This document shows, one piece after another, positions 29,070 through 40,188 of a DNA stretch of 64,000 nucleotides (position 1 is the first letter of the stretch; every line of letters starts with the position of its first letter). Source of the DNA: an uncultured Methanomicrobiales archaeon (GTDB taxonomy: Archaea; Halobacteriota; Methanomicrobia; Methanomicrobiales; Methanospirillaceae); contig CAILCG010000014.1 of NCBI GenBank assembly GCA_903832665.1, positions 398,581-462,580 of the forward strand, written 5' to 3'. A program made the translations under genes and the position numbers. Below the pieces are notes generated by a model, which was not told the origin of the DNA, did no database searches, and worked only from the letters and a program-made list of their open reading frames with translations.

Positions 29070-29238
29070 TGGCTACAGCCCAAATCATTTTTTTATTTGA
29101 TCTCGTTATCCCAGTCTTGCGAATGATAACCATTCCACAACGATCCCGCTCATTTACGCACCGGGCGGTTGATCCGGACCAGTTCCTCAAATGAGAAGGG
29201 GTTTAACGTTTTTAACCCGGTAAAAACAATACAAACCT

Positions 29239-29496
29239 GTGGGAATTCTCGCTCGCATTGCATCGTTTTTTTCGAATATTTTCGGGAAGAAAAAAGTCCC
29301 GGTTCATGAGAACTGTTCCTTCTGCGGGCAGCGGGAGTACCTGCCATTCCACTGCGAGTATTGTGGCCGGTATTTCTGCGGCAAACACCGTCTTCCCTGC
29401 GAGCATGACTGTAAAAATATCAGGGACTGGAAGAGATCTTCATCGGAAGGTGCAACGGTAGAAAGTAAAGCGGGAAATCTGTTTGTCAGGAAATAA
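29239..29496 (+). CDS. AN1-type zinc finger protein
   Basis: 'CSFCGQREYLPFHCEYCGRYFCGKHRLPCEHDC'. Confidence 0.85.
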   Translation: MGILARIASFFSNIFGKKKVPVHENCSFCGQREYLPFHCEYCGRYFCGKHRLPCEHDCKNIRDWKRSSSEGATVESKAGNLFVRK

Positions 29497-29694
29497 TCCT
29501 GATCCCTGAGGCAGGGTCACGACTGCGGATGATCCAAACCGCCCCTTTTTTTCCCGGGTAATCCAGATCCGGTCAGGACAAATACCAGCAGGCTCCCCCG
29601 ACCGGGAAAAATCATCAAAAGATAATTTGATATAGGATTTTCACTCCAGATAGACAATACTTGGCGAACAGGTTCGCAGGAGTTAGCGGTAGCA

Positions 29695-31421
29695 GTGACA
29701 GATTTTCCGGCTGTATCGATATTATGTGTTGATGATGAGCCGTTTTTTTTGGATAGTTTCAAAAAAATCCTTGAACGGGAACCAGGATTTTCCGTACAAA
29801 CCTGCTGCACAGGTGCTGATGCAATCGAATGTATGCACCTGAATTATTTTGACGTGATCATCGCAGATTATTCCATACCGGATATCGATGGGATTACTCT
29901 TCTCAAGGGTGTCCGGGCCCGGGGGTATGTGGGCATCTTTATCATTGTTACTGGCAAGCATCGTGCCCATATTGCGATTGATGCACTCAATCACGGGGCA
30001 AACTACTATTTCCAGAAAGGCGGGGAAGCGGTGCAGGATATCCCCCAGCTCGTGACATTCATCCGGAAAGGAGTGGGTAAGAACTATGGGGGGTCACCTC
30101 ATCCCGAGAGCGGCAGCCGGTACCGCTCCATCATCGATGACCACCCGGATCTGCTCTGCCGGTTCAGGCCGGATGGCACCATCACCTTTGTCAACGATAC
30201 TTACGGGCAGTTTGCTGGAGTGCCAGCCGATACCTGCCCGGGGAGTAATTTTATCGCAACTATTCCCGGGAAAGACAGGAAGGCAGTTGAACTGCAGTTG
30301 CAGGCCCTCACACCCGCCAAACCCGGGGTGTTCATCGAACATGCGGTCCTGAAAGGTGACGGATCCGCTCCCACGCTCCATTGGAGTTACCGGGCACTGT
30401 TCACCCAGGGCGGTAATGTCACAGAGTACCAGACTTCGGGAAGGGATATCAGCGACCTGGCCCGGCAGGGTGAAGTTCCCGGGGAACGGAATACGGCCCC
30501 GACCAACTCCCTTCCCCAAGTACCGGCTCCTTCGCCCGCCTCGTCCGAAGAATGGAAATTCCTGGCAGAGACCATCAAGACCCTGGAGAACCCGGTGTTT
30601 GCCATTGATCGCCACGGTATGGTGATCACCTGGAACGCAGCAATGGAGCAGCTGACAGGAGTCCTGGAGTCGGACATGCTGGGTAAGGGAGGGAACACGT
30701 ATGCGATTCCTTTCTACGGGGAAGCCCGGCCCATGCTCATTGATTACATCATCACACCGGCCGACAAAATAGTACCGGGGAAATTCCCGGCAATAAAAAA
30801 AGTCGGCGATACCTTCATCGGGGAGATGGAGCACGTGAAGATTTTAGGAAAACCCATGTTCCTCTGGGGCAAGGGAACCGCGGTCCGCGATGCAAAAGGG
30901 GATCTCATTGCTGCGGTGCAGGTGATTACGGTCGGGGAACGACAGGTTGTCCCCGACGGAATAGTACAGGAGGCCTTCTGGGCGGAATTTCCAGCCTGAC
31001 GCTCAAGGTGGCGGGCGAGGGGATGGGGGGTGCCATTGCCGGGGCCCTCGGTTCCACCACCGGAGGGTACGGGGTCTATATTACCGACAAACGCCTGTTC
31101 GTGATCCAGAACCCGGATCACGACCTGACGAAGGTCCAGGGGGTTCAGTTCGGGGCCTTCATGATGGACGAGCTCTTCGGAACAACGGTTGATATTCGTC
31201 CGAAAACCATCCAGGAACTGGAACGAAACAAAATTTTTGAAACCGACAGGAACGAGATCACCGCACTTACGTTAAAAAAACCGGTACTCCTGTCGGGATA
31301 TCTTACGATCAATTCGGGAAAGGCACCCGTCTTCAGGGTGTATATCGATCATAAAAAAGCCTACCAGCACATCGAGCAGCTGATGAGAACCTTCTCTCCT
31401 GAACTATTGCACCAGGAATGA
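29695..31421 (+). pseudogene. REC-PAS-PAS signalling protein with a C-terminal 'GGISSLTLKV' domain displaced by a frameshift near 30980
   Basis: REC 'SILCVDDEPFFLDSFKKIL'; PAS repeats; 30999 stop, but 31008-31421 frame upstream reads 'GGLLGGISSLTLKVAGEGMGGAIAGALGSTTGGYGVYITDKRLFVIQNP'. Confidence 0.65.
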
Positions 31422-31623
31422 GAAAGAACGGTTACATCTGCCCCCGACACGGAACCCGGAAAGATCCGGTCGCGCGTGGGAATCCCCCAATGAGTCTGGC
31501 CTATGGGCCTACACCGGTAAAAGAACCATTGAGAAATGCTTCGATGATCAGTATGCACCCCGGGTTCTACCAGAGCCAAGGATTTAAATCGGAATAATTT
31601 TTTAAAGGAAACACGGGTCTGGC

Positions 31624-32124
31624 ATGAAAACGATCTGCTCATTTTGCGATACCATCATCAGTCCCGGGACACCGGGAGATGACCGGGTCAGCCACGGAGT
31701 CTGTACATCCTGTTATACAAAAATTCTCACCGAACACGGGTTCAATCTCAGGAAATTTCTCAATCTGCTCGATGCACCTGTTTTTCTTGTTGACGGGGAT
31801 GCCAATGTACTTGCAGCCAACAGGCTTGCTGCAGAAGCAGTCAGAAAACCCATTGGAACAACCCGAAAACAGCTCTGCGGAAATGTCCTTGAATGCATCA
31901 ATGCATTTCTTCCGGAGGGATGCGGGAAGACTTCCGGCTGTCCCGATTGCACCGTCAGGAATTCGGTAAACGAGACCTACAAATACGGGACGCAGATAAC
32001 CCGCCGTCCCGCAGTCATTACCCGGCAGAACGGGAGCGCGGAAGAGACGGCGCACCTCCTGGTCTCCACACAAAAGGATGGCGGTGTCGTTTTGCTCCGC
32101 CTTGAATTTTGTGCGCAGGTCTAA
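31624..32124 (+). CDS. PAS-like protein with multiple CxxC motifs
   Basis: 'MKTICSFCDTII', 'VCTSCYTKIL', 'LDAPVFLVDGDANVLAANRLA', 'CGKTSGCPDC'. Confidence 0.65.
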   Translation: MKTICSFCDTIISPGTPGDDRVSHGVCTSCYTKILTEHGFNLRKFLNLLDAPVFLVDGDANVLAANRLAAEAVRKPIGTTRKQLCGNVLECINAFLPEGCGKTSGCPDCTVRNSVNETYKYGTQITRRPAVITRQNGSAEETAHLLVSTQKDGGVVLLRLEFCAQV

Positions 32125-32272
32125 AAAGAGCCCCTTCAAAGAGAGCCCGGGTTTTTTGTCCGGTTCCCCGTTCCATTTTTCTGAAGGGATAAACCACAAT
32201 CAATATAACAACACATCCCCAGTATTTTTACCGGAGAGAGGGCGTATTTTCCATCCTGCGAATTCCAGATAA

Positions 32273-33247
32273 GTGCCTGCACGGGCTGATGGCCGATCCC
32301 GGAACGGAACGGGTAGTATCACCCTGTTTCTTGTCATTATTATTTTCGCTTTTGTCCTGCGGACAGCCTCCGTGGCTGCCGAAGTGATTCCCAATACTTC
32401 GGGGCAGACAGAAAAAACTGCGCCGGAACAGGTACGGATCGGTATCTATGTGGTAGACTTCAACCGGGTGGACGTGGGGGCCGGGACGGTCGGTGCGGAT
32501 TTTTACCTGCATCTCAAATCCGATGAACCAATATCGATCAATGATATCGAGCTGATGAACGGGATGATAACATCCACCTCAACCGTCGAAGACAAGCCCC
32601 GGGAAAAGGAGTACCGGATCATTGCAGTCCTGACTACGGAACCCGATCTCAGCCGTTACCCTTTTGACCGGCATACCCTCCCGATAAAGTTCGAACCCAA
32701 AACGAAGAACGAACGGGAGATGATCCTCGTGACTGATCCGGCAGAGATTGGTCTCGATTCCGAAGCGGATCTTCCCGGTTGGGCACTGACCGGGAGTGGC
32801 TCGTACGTCACGAACAATTCCTACCTGAAAAATGAGATTCCCTATTCGCGGGCGGTCTTCACCTATGGAGTAGTCCGGGATGTAGCCTCAACGATCCTGA
32901 AATTTTTCCTGCCCATCATGCTCATCGTCATCGTCTCGCTCTCATCGCTGATGATGAAGGTCTCGTCCCGGCTGGGCCTGAACGCCTCGATGTTCCTTGC
33001 AGCGGTGCTCATCCACTGGCGTGTCGCAGATGCGATCCCGCTCGTTGCCTATGCCACCTTCCTCGACCTGTTCATGATCATCACGTATGCAACGCTCGTC
33101 ATGGTACTGGTATCGGGAATACTGATCCTGAAATTCACGGGAGATGGGAATATGACCCGGGTGGAACAGGTGAACCACTGGTCGATCCGCATTATACCAG
33201 TCGTCTCAGTCGTGTTCTATTTCCTTCTCTTCCTCACTCTCGCGTGA
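32273..33247 (+). CDS. pentameric ligand-gated ion channel (Cys-loop receptor superfamily)-like protein
   Basis: Signal-like N-term, ~190 aa beta-rich ectodomain with 'LSRYPFDRHTLPIKFE' Cys-loop-equivalent, then four TM segments 'TILKFFLPIMLIVIVSLSSLMM', 'LNASMFLAAVLIHWRVADAIP', 'LFMIITYATLVMVLVSGILIL', C-terminal TM. Confidence 0.75.
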   Translation: MPARADGRSRNGTGSITLFLVIIIFAFVLRTASVAAEVIPNTSGQTEKTAPEQVRIGIYVVDFNRVDVGAGTVGADFYLHLKSDEPISINDIELMNGMITSTSTVEDKPREKEYRIIAVLTTEPDLSRYPFDRHTLPIKFEPKTKNEREMILVTDPAEIGLDSEADLPGWALTGSGSYVTNNSYLKNEIPYSRAVFTYGVVRDVASTILKFFLPIMLIVIVSLSSLMMKVSSRLGLNASMFLAAVLIHWRVADAIPLVAYATFLDLFMIITYATLVMVLVSGILILKFTGDGNMTRVEQVNHWSIRIIPVVSVVFYFLLFLTLA

Positions 33248-33476
33248 AGAGAACTCGCAAATACTTTTTTTAATCCGGGTCTGGATAAAACGCTGCCGGA
33301 AAAAACTGCCTGTTTTTTAGGAAAAGATGGGGTTGGCAGCCTGAAAATTGTTGTATTGCCGGAGAATCACAAAATCTCCGCAGGTAAAAATGCCCCTGTG
33401 AAAATGTGCAAAAATTGCAATTCATCACAAAGATTATCTGGATAACTCCCTGTTACTTCACTATCAAGGGAAAACC

Positions 33477-33611
33477 ATGACCAGTAAAACTCTCTCGGAT
33501 TGTGCTCTCTGTCCCCACCTGATCGCGTGTGATGCACATATTACTGGGGGCACGCACAAGCACCTTGAGGAACCCTCGCCGGGCGAAATGGTTTTTGAAA
33601 CGGATTCTTAG
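33477..33611 (+). CDS. 44 aa Cys/His-containing small protein
   Basis: Hand translation MTSKTLSDCALCPHLIACDAHITGGTHKHLEEPSPGEMVFETDS. Confidence 0.4.
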   Translation: MTSKTLSDCALCPHLIACDAHITGGTHKHLEEPSPGEMVFETDS

Positions 33612-33931
33612 TTCTATTTTAACATTTTTTTGGCCGGGATTAACCGGATCTTTACGCATATCAAAAATCTTAAAATATTCTCAGTCGAAGTCGCAAATAG
33701 TCGTAAACGCGAATGTCCGGACTAAGATTCTTGTTTTTTATCCATCCCGAAATTTTGAAATTTTTTTTGAAAAAGTTGGATTTACCTGCTATCATGTGAA
33801 ATTTTTTCCACCAGAGGTATAATTCGCATAGCATCGAGCCTCAAGGAGGAAATTGTATCCCGGCCTCATTAAAATTGAGAGAACATTTGAAAGCCTGATT
33901 AAAAGACAGGTTTAAATCAAGGGGTTTACTC

Positions 33932-35665
33932 ATGAAACATATGAAAGAAGAGTTAAAAATAGGAATCTTCGTTACCGCTTTTTTTCTGGTAGTAATCGGA
34001 GGCTCTGTTCTTTTCATAACCAGCGATATCGTCACCTCATGGTATCCCAGTTATCCCATAGATTACAAGGTAGTTACCACCATTGATAGGACGATTATCC
34101 CGGTCCCTGTACCCGAGGGGTCACCCGCGCTCTACCCGTATCAGGTCTCAAACTATTCGAAATACCAGTATGGGGTCTGGAAGTTTGACAAGGGGAGCGG
34201 TTATGATATCCGGCTGGACCTTATGCCCGCCGGGTATAGCAATGCCTCAGTTACCCATACCGCACGACTGCTGAATTTCTTTGCCATGACGGATGTCCAT
34301 ATCACGGACAAAGAAACCCCTGCCCAGGGGATCTATGCCGGCTACATGGGTGGGAACCCTTCGGGATATTCCGCCGTCCTGCTCTCAACAACCCAGGTGC
34401 TTGACGCAGCGGTCCAGACGGCCAACGCCCTGCATATCCAGAAACCATTTGATTTCGGAATCTTCCTGGGCGATGCCATCAACAGCGACCAGCACAACGA
34501 ACACCGGTGGTATATCGATACCCTTGACGGTAAAAAGATCATCCCCGATTCCGGGACCAGGGATGATCCCATCCCGGGGCCTCACAATGATTACCAGGAC
34601 GAATACAAAACGGCGGGGCTGAACAAATCAATCAACTGGTACCAGGTGCTCGGTAACCATGACCAGTACTGGATGGGCACAAACGTACCGAATGCCTGCG
34701 TGAAAAAGACATTATTGGGCGAGGAGATCCTCAACCTGGGAGACCAGTACTATGACCCGCATGTGCTCGACACCCGGGGTTTCTATATGGGCTCTATCGA
34801 CGGGAGAACTCCGTACGGGGACATTATAGGTGCGGGACCGGTAGCAGATTTCCCTGAGCCGCCCCAGGTCAACGGAAGCGATTCTGAACGACGTGCACTC
34901 TCCCGGTCAATGTGGATGGACGAATTTTTCTCGACTACGTCCAACCCCAAAGGTCACGGGTTTAACAACTCTGATGTGGATGCAGGATTTGCCTGTTATT
35001 CCTTCGAACCGAGGTCGGATGTCCCGATCAAGGTCATCGTGCTCGACGATACCCAGAGAGATACCGATCCCAATGTAGGTCCCTACATGTACGCCTCGCT
35101 CGATACAGCCCGGTACACCTGGCTGGTAAAGGAACTCGACAAGGGTCAGGCTGAAGGCCAGCTCATGATCATTGCTGCGCATATGCCGATACGCAATGAA
35201 CCGGCAAACACTTCGCGGCTCTGGAGTCCCGGCTCTCCGGTGCCTGAGCAGAAACTGGTGGATACCTTGCGCACTTATCCAAACCTCCTCATGTGGATCT
35301 CGGGACATGTTCACCGGAACACCGTTACCGCGTTCAGCTCACCGGATCCCGCCCACCCGGAACTCGGGTTCTGGGAAGTTGAGACTGCGTCATTGCGGGA
35401 TTTCCCCTAGGAGTTCCGTATGTTCGAGATCGACCGGAACAGCGACAATACCATCTCAATCTTTGCAACGGACGTTGATCCGGCTGTCAGGGAGGGATCG
35501 ATTGCCGCAAAATCGCGGTCCTATGCGATCGCAACGCAGCAGATATTCAATACCGCCATCGTTCCTCAGCCAAGCGGGGTATACAACGCGGAACTGGTCA
35601 AACAACTGACACCGGAGATGCAAGCAAAGATACAGAACAACGGGACTCCCATCAGCAGCCCCTGA
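33932..35665 (+). pseudogene. metallophosphoesterase (TIGR03768-like) interrupted by an in-frame TAG at 35408-35410
   Basis: 'FFAMTDVHITDKETP', 'WYQVLGNHDQYWMG', 'MIIAAHMPI', 'MWISGHVHRNTV'; same frame continues 'EFRMFEIDRNSDNTISIFATDVDPAV' after TAG. Confidence 0.8.
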
Positions 35666-35910
35666 TTTTTCTTTTGCCGCCCGGGACAAAATTCGCCGGG
35701 GATTTTCCTGCAGTCATTGAGCGAATGCATGCTTCTTTTCAGACACAGTTCCAGTTCAGGAAACGGTTCATGACCCACGGAAACATGCCTGCCATGCGGA
35801 ACCTGGCGCTGATGGCCCTTCCCTGGAGGGGGAGAATACGATTCAAATGAACAGTAAAAAATCCAGGAACTCAAATGTTTATATTCCCATTATCACCATC
35901 TTTGATCTGT

Positions 35911-36486
35911 ATGATCGACACTATCGTTACCAAGGTGAAGGGATTTCTCATAAGTCCCGTTGCAACATTCCAGCAGTCCCGTGACGACGAAACCCGTACG
36001 GTTCTTACCTATCTGGCCGCACTTCTCCTGTTCGATTCAGTCATCACCGCCATAATTGCCGCTATCATGATACCCGGTGGCATTTCAACCACGGTCCTGG
36101 TATTTGTCATGATGCTGATCGGCGGGATTATCTTTACGCTCGTTGGTTCTGCATGGCTTCACCTGTGGGTGTATCTCCTCGGAGGGCGCAAAGGAATCAT
36201 GCAGACCTTCAAGGCGGTTGTCTACGGGAATACCCCCAGGTTTATTCTCGGGTGAATTCCTTTTATCGGGGTTGTTTTCATGCTCTGGTCGTTGATCCTC
36301 GGGATCCTGGGAATCCGCGAACTTCATGAAATCAGCATCGAAAAAGCGATCCTTGCGGTTGCCATTGCCGTCATCATCCCGCTGATCATCATCCTTATCA
36401 TCGGAGCGTACTTCATTTCCTCATATGCGTCGACCATGGGAATGCCGATCCCATCCGGCAATACCTTCCCGATGCCCGACTATTAA
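35911..36486 (+). pseudogene. Yip1-domain-like membrane protein with in-frame TGA at 36253-36255
   Basis: 'MIDTIVTKVKGFLISPVATFQQSRDDETRTVLTYLAALLLF'; '...NTPRFILG*IPFIGVVFMLWSLILGILGIRELHEIS' versus paralog 'HTPRLLLGWIPFIGFIFMLWYLALGIVGIRELQEMS'. Confidence 0.8.
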
Positions 36487-36615
36487 TGGCGACGATGAAG
36501 GCGCCATAGTAATTCCTTTTTTCCATTATTCCAGCAACTAATGCGCCACTCTCAAACGTGGATTTTTAATCGGCGTTATCGGGTTGCTCATCTGCCGGCA
36601 ACCCTAACCTGATGA

Positions 36616-36663
36616 TCGAACATAGTACCGGAATCTTCCTCGAACATAGTACCGGAATCTTCC
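36616..36663. repeat. two exact tandem copies of TCGAACATAGTACCGGAATCTTCC
   Basis: Read directly: 36616-36639 and 36640-36663. Confidence 0.9.
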
Positions 36664-36971
36664 CGCACGAAAAAGTGAATTGCATTAAAAATGGCGGAAA
36701 TAAAATATTTTTGATTACTTGTCACGTCGGTACATTTATTATATCGCGAAGAGCATGAACGATTATCCCGGGATCATGCCGCCATCTCCATAATGAACAA
36801 CCTGCGATTCGCCGGACCTACAGGATCCCGGATTGAAAAATGGCTGCATGACTTCATCACTCCCCGGCAGACAACAAAGACCCGGTAATGAAACACGCAG
36901 ATCGTGGGCACCCGCTTCAACACCATCCGGGCTGGTAGCGGGTAAATTATTACGAAAATGAGGTGAAAACT

Positions 36972-38756
36972 ATGGACGGATACGCCAATACCATTCTCTA
37001 TGTCGATCTTACGAAAGGATCGGTTACAAAAAAGCCCTACCCCGCGGAACTGAAAAAAAATTATCTCGGGGGACGGGGGCTCGGGGTAAAACTTGTCTCC
37101 GACCTGATGCCGCCAGAGACCGATGCGCTCGATGAAAAAAGCGTGATGGTGGTTGCTACGGGGCCATTGACGGGCATCGGTGTCCCGCTCGGGGCACGTC
37201 ACCAGGTGGTTGCCAAATCCCCGCTCAATAATACCCTTTGCTCCTCCGACAGCGGGGCCTTCTTCGGCCACGAGATGAAAGTCGCGGGTTTCGATGCGGT
37301 CGTGATTACGGGCAAGGCAAAAAAACCTATCTATCTCTGGCTCGATCATGAAAAAGCCGAACTCCGCGACGCCTCCGCGTACTGGGGAAAGACGGTCAAC
37401 GAGACCACGCTGGGCCTGCAGAAGGATCTTGGCGACGAACACACCCGGGTCCTCTGTATCGGGCCAGCAGGAGAACTCAAAAGCCGGATTGCCTGCGTGA
37501 TGTCAGACCAGTACCGTGCAGCAGGGCGGGGAGGTCTGGGGGCGGTCATGGGCTCCAAGATGCTCAAGGCCATCACGGCCCGGGGCGACCTGAAGATCGG
37601 GGTTGCACAGCCGGAAAAATTCAAGGAAGCCACCCTTGCATGCCGGCATAAGATCGCAGCCGGCCCGGTGACCAGCGGGGCGCTTGCCGATTACGGGACG
37701 CAGGTCCTCATGAACCTGATCAACAACAGCTACATCCTGCCGACCCGCAACCACCAGACCGCGTATTTTGCAAATGCCGAGAAGATCTCGGGCGAAGAGA
37801 TGTCCAAGACCACCCTGGTCCGGAAGAAGCCCTGCTATGGCTGCATGATCGGCTGCGGGCGGGGGACAAAGATCGATGGCAAGGAAGCCGAGGGGCCCGA
37901 GTACGAGAATGCCTGGGCGTTCGGGGCGGACTGCGGGGTGGATGATCTCATTGCCATCTCCCGGGCAAACAACCTCTGCAATGACCTCGGGCTTGACGCC
38001 ATCTCGGCCGGCGTGACCATTGCCTGTGCCATGGAGCTATCTGAGAAGGGGTACATCAAGGATAAGATCCAGTTCGGGGATGCAGCAAAGATCGTTGAAC
38101 TTACGAAGATGATGGGCTACCGGCAGGGAATCGGTGACGAGATGGCAGACGGTTCGTACCGGTTTGCCGAGAAACACGGCCACCCCGAACTCTCGATGAG
38201 TGTCAAGAAGATGGAACTTCCGGCGTATGATCCCCGGGGGTTACAGGGCATGGGCCTCTCGTATGCAACCGGTGTTCGCGGGGGAGACCACATCAACGGG
38301 TACATGATATCGCCCGAAGTGCTCGGGCTCCCGCAGAAACTCGACCCGTTCGTCAACATGGGCAAGGCTACCTGGACCAAGGCTTTCCAGGACCTTACCG
38401 CGGCAATTGATGCGATTGGCATGTGCATCTTCACGTCACTTGCCCCGATGGGTGCGGATGATTACGCCGCGATCGTCACGGCGGCAACCGGTATCGAGAT
38501 GGACGGGAACGGGATCATGGAGGTCGGCGACCGGATCTGGAATGTCCAGAAGCTCTTCAATATGAAACAGGGCTACACCAAGAAAGATGACACCCTCCCA
38601 ACCCGGCTGCTAACCGAGCCGCTGAAGGAAGGAGCCCCGGCCGGCCGGGTCTGGGAACGCGAACCGCTGCTCGGTGAATATTATGCGGAGCGGGGCTGGG
38701 ATTCGGAGGGGGTTCCCACCGCAGGGAAACTCGCGAAACTGGGACTGGCTAAGTAG
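36972..38756 (+). CDS. aor: tungsten-containing aldehyde:ferredoxin oxidoreductase
   Basis: 'NTILYVDLTKGSVTKKPYPAELKKNYLGGRGLGVKL', 'GPLTGIGVPLGARH', 'RAAGRGGLGAVMGSK', 'KPCYGCMIGCGRG'. Confidence 0.92.
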   Translation: MDGYANTILYVDLTKGSVTKKPYPAELKKNYLGGRGLGVKLVSDLMPPETDALDEKSVMVVATGPLTGIGVPLGARHQVVAKSPLNNTLCSSDSGAFFGHEMKVAGFDAVVITGKAKKPIYLWLDHEKAELRDASAYWGKTVNETTLGLQKDLGDEHTRVLCIGPAGELKSRIACVMSDQYRAAGRGGLGAVMGSKMLKAITARGDLKIGVAQPEKFKEATLACRHKIAAGPVTSGALADYGTQVLMNLINNSYILPTRNHQTAYFANAEKISGEEMSKTTLVRKKPCYGCMIGCGRGTKIDGKEAEGPEYENAWAFGADCGVDDLIAISRANNLCNDLGLDAISAGVTIACAMELSEKGYIKDKIQFGDAAKIVELTKMMGYRQGIGDEMADGSYRFAEKHGHPELSMSVKKMELPAYDPRGLQGMGLSYATGVRGGDHINGYMISPEVLGLPQKLDPFVNMGKATWTKAFQDLTAAIDAIGMCIFTSLAPMGADDYAAIVTAATGIEMDGNGIMEVGDRIWNVQKLFNMKQGYTKKDDTLPTRLLTEPLKEGAPAGRVWEREPLLGEYYAERGWDSEGVPTAGKLAKLGLAK

Positions 38757-38949
38757 GTACTGAGAATGGCCGGGTCAACGTCCTATCTGGATTGAGAGAA
38801 TCTCACAAACAGGTTGTTGTAATTATCATGCAGTGAGGATTTTTGCGTGAGGGAAAGGGCAGTGATAATAGATGCGAAATGAAGACAATGGCATGATGTA
38901 AAATAAGATGGGGGAGGTTTTATTGTCAGCACGGTAAAACCTATCCCAG

Positions 38950-39477
38950 GTGAATTTGAAAATTTTTTTTGATAAATTTATGAATTCGATTTCTCATTTT
39001 TTTCATCAATGGGACTTACGAATCTCTTTGAGTCCGCAGGAATTTAAAGAATTATTACTATCTCATCACCCGAATCTTCCCTGCTTTGATGACGATGTTA
39101 TCGTTTTATTTAACAGGCGGATTTGTGCAGGGTGTCTATTGGCATACCCCACAGCTCTGGGGATACTAGTATTGTTTCATCCATCGGGGATCGATAGCAT
39201 TTTCATTGCATTGGCATTTGCCGTATTTTCTCAAATCAGAAGGTTGTCAAAGAATATCATTTTCCAACATTTTTGCAGGATTGTTGCCGGTGTCGCTCTG
39301 GGTTTTGGAATAGGGGGCGGATATTGGGCCCTTACAAATGGTCTGTGGCTTGTCGCGTTATTGCCGATACTGGGTGCATTGGGTTACATGTTAGCGAAAG
39401 CCCGTTCAATGAAAAATAAACTGATAAATTGTCACCAGATACAGAATGAGAAAATTGATACAAAGAACACTCAATAA
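38950..39477 (+). CDS. membrane protein (DUF2085-like motif)
   Basis: 'LSHHPNLPCFDDDVIVLFNRRICAGCLLAYPTAL' followed by TM segments; lower GC than neighbours. Confidence 0.55.
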   Translation: MNLKIFFDKFMNSISHFFHQWDLRISLSPQEFKELLLSHHPNLPCFDDDVIVLFNRRICAGCLLAYPTALGILVLFHPSGIDSIFIALAFAVFSQIRRLSKNIIFQHFCRIVAGVALGFGIGGGYWALTNGLWLVALLPILGALGYMLAKARSMKNKLINCHQIQNEKIDTKNTQ

Positions 39478-39509
39478 ATTTTGAATCGGGAACCACTAAA
39501 AAAGGAAAA

Positions 39510-39935
39510 TTAGCTTATACTAAGCATAAACTCTGCTGCATCTTTTTTTGCTTGTTCTGTATTTCCAATCGCTGTAACCTTAACATCTGTAACTCCACTC
39601 AGGGAGATCGTTACCTGATGCTGATGCGTGAACCAATAATAGTAAATCACGGCCGGTATAAGTCCCAGACAACAAAAAACCAGGAAAATTACCCAGTTTA
39701 CATCGCGATTTTGTGATTGTAATGCAATCAGGTAATCTGTCTGGGTCTGAACAGCGTAACTTTTTGCTGCAAAAAAAGGAACTGCCCGTCCAAACACTTC
39801 CTGCCGATCCATCGATGTCGATTTCTGACCCACATTTTCTGAGGGTTTTGCTGTCAGGTCAGCGCCACAATTCGAACATATCTTAGTAATATCATCAGCC
39901 ACTGGCTTTCCGCATTCAGTACAAAATTTAGCCAT
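39510..39935 (-). CDS. zinc-ribbon membrane-anchored protein
   Basis: 'MAKFCTECGKPVADDITKICSNCGADL' plus one TM segment. Confidence 0.8.
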   Translation of the reverse strand: MAKFCTECGKPVADDITKICSNCGADLTAKPSENVGQKSTSMDRQEVFGRAVPFFAAKSYAVQTQTDYLIALQSQNRDVNWVIFLVFCCLGLIPAVIYYYWFTHQHQVTISLSGVTDVKVTAIGNTEQAKKDAAEFMLSIS

Positions 39936-40188
39936 TCAAAAATCTCCCTAAAAAAATACAGTAATAATAAATGTACAATTTTGCCGATAAGTATATCTAA
40001 AAGAAATTAAAAAATGCATTAAAATTTATCAGTCCAAAATTAAAGGAATTGGTCAAAACACCCTACGCAAGCCACATGCCTATTCTCAAACAATCCCATA
40101 AACCCCCCTTTATAGTTATAAAGCAGAGAGCAGGTTCGTGCAGAGCGGGGAAGGCTCCAGTCCATGCGGCAAATGGAGAGTTTCATAG

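Noticed and set aside
35408-35410. TAG as pyrrolysine codon
   Set aside because: No pyl genes in this window, and a TGA stop and frameshifts elsewhere point to ordinary gene decay or sequence error; kept only as something to test
36616-36663. Possible CRISPR array
   Set aside because: Only two directly abutting copies with no spacers; simple tandem duplication
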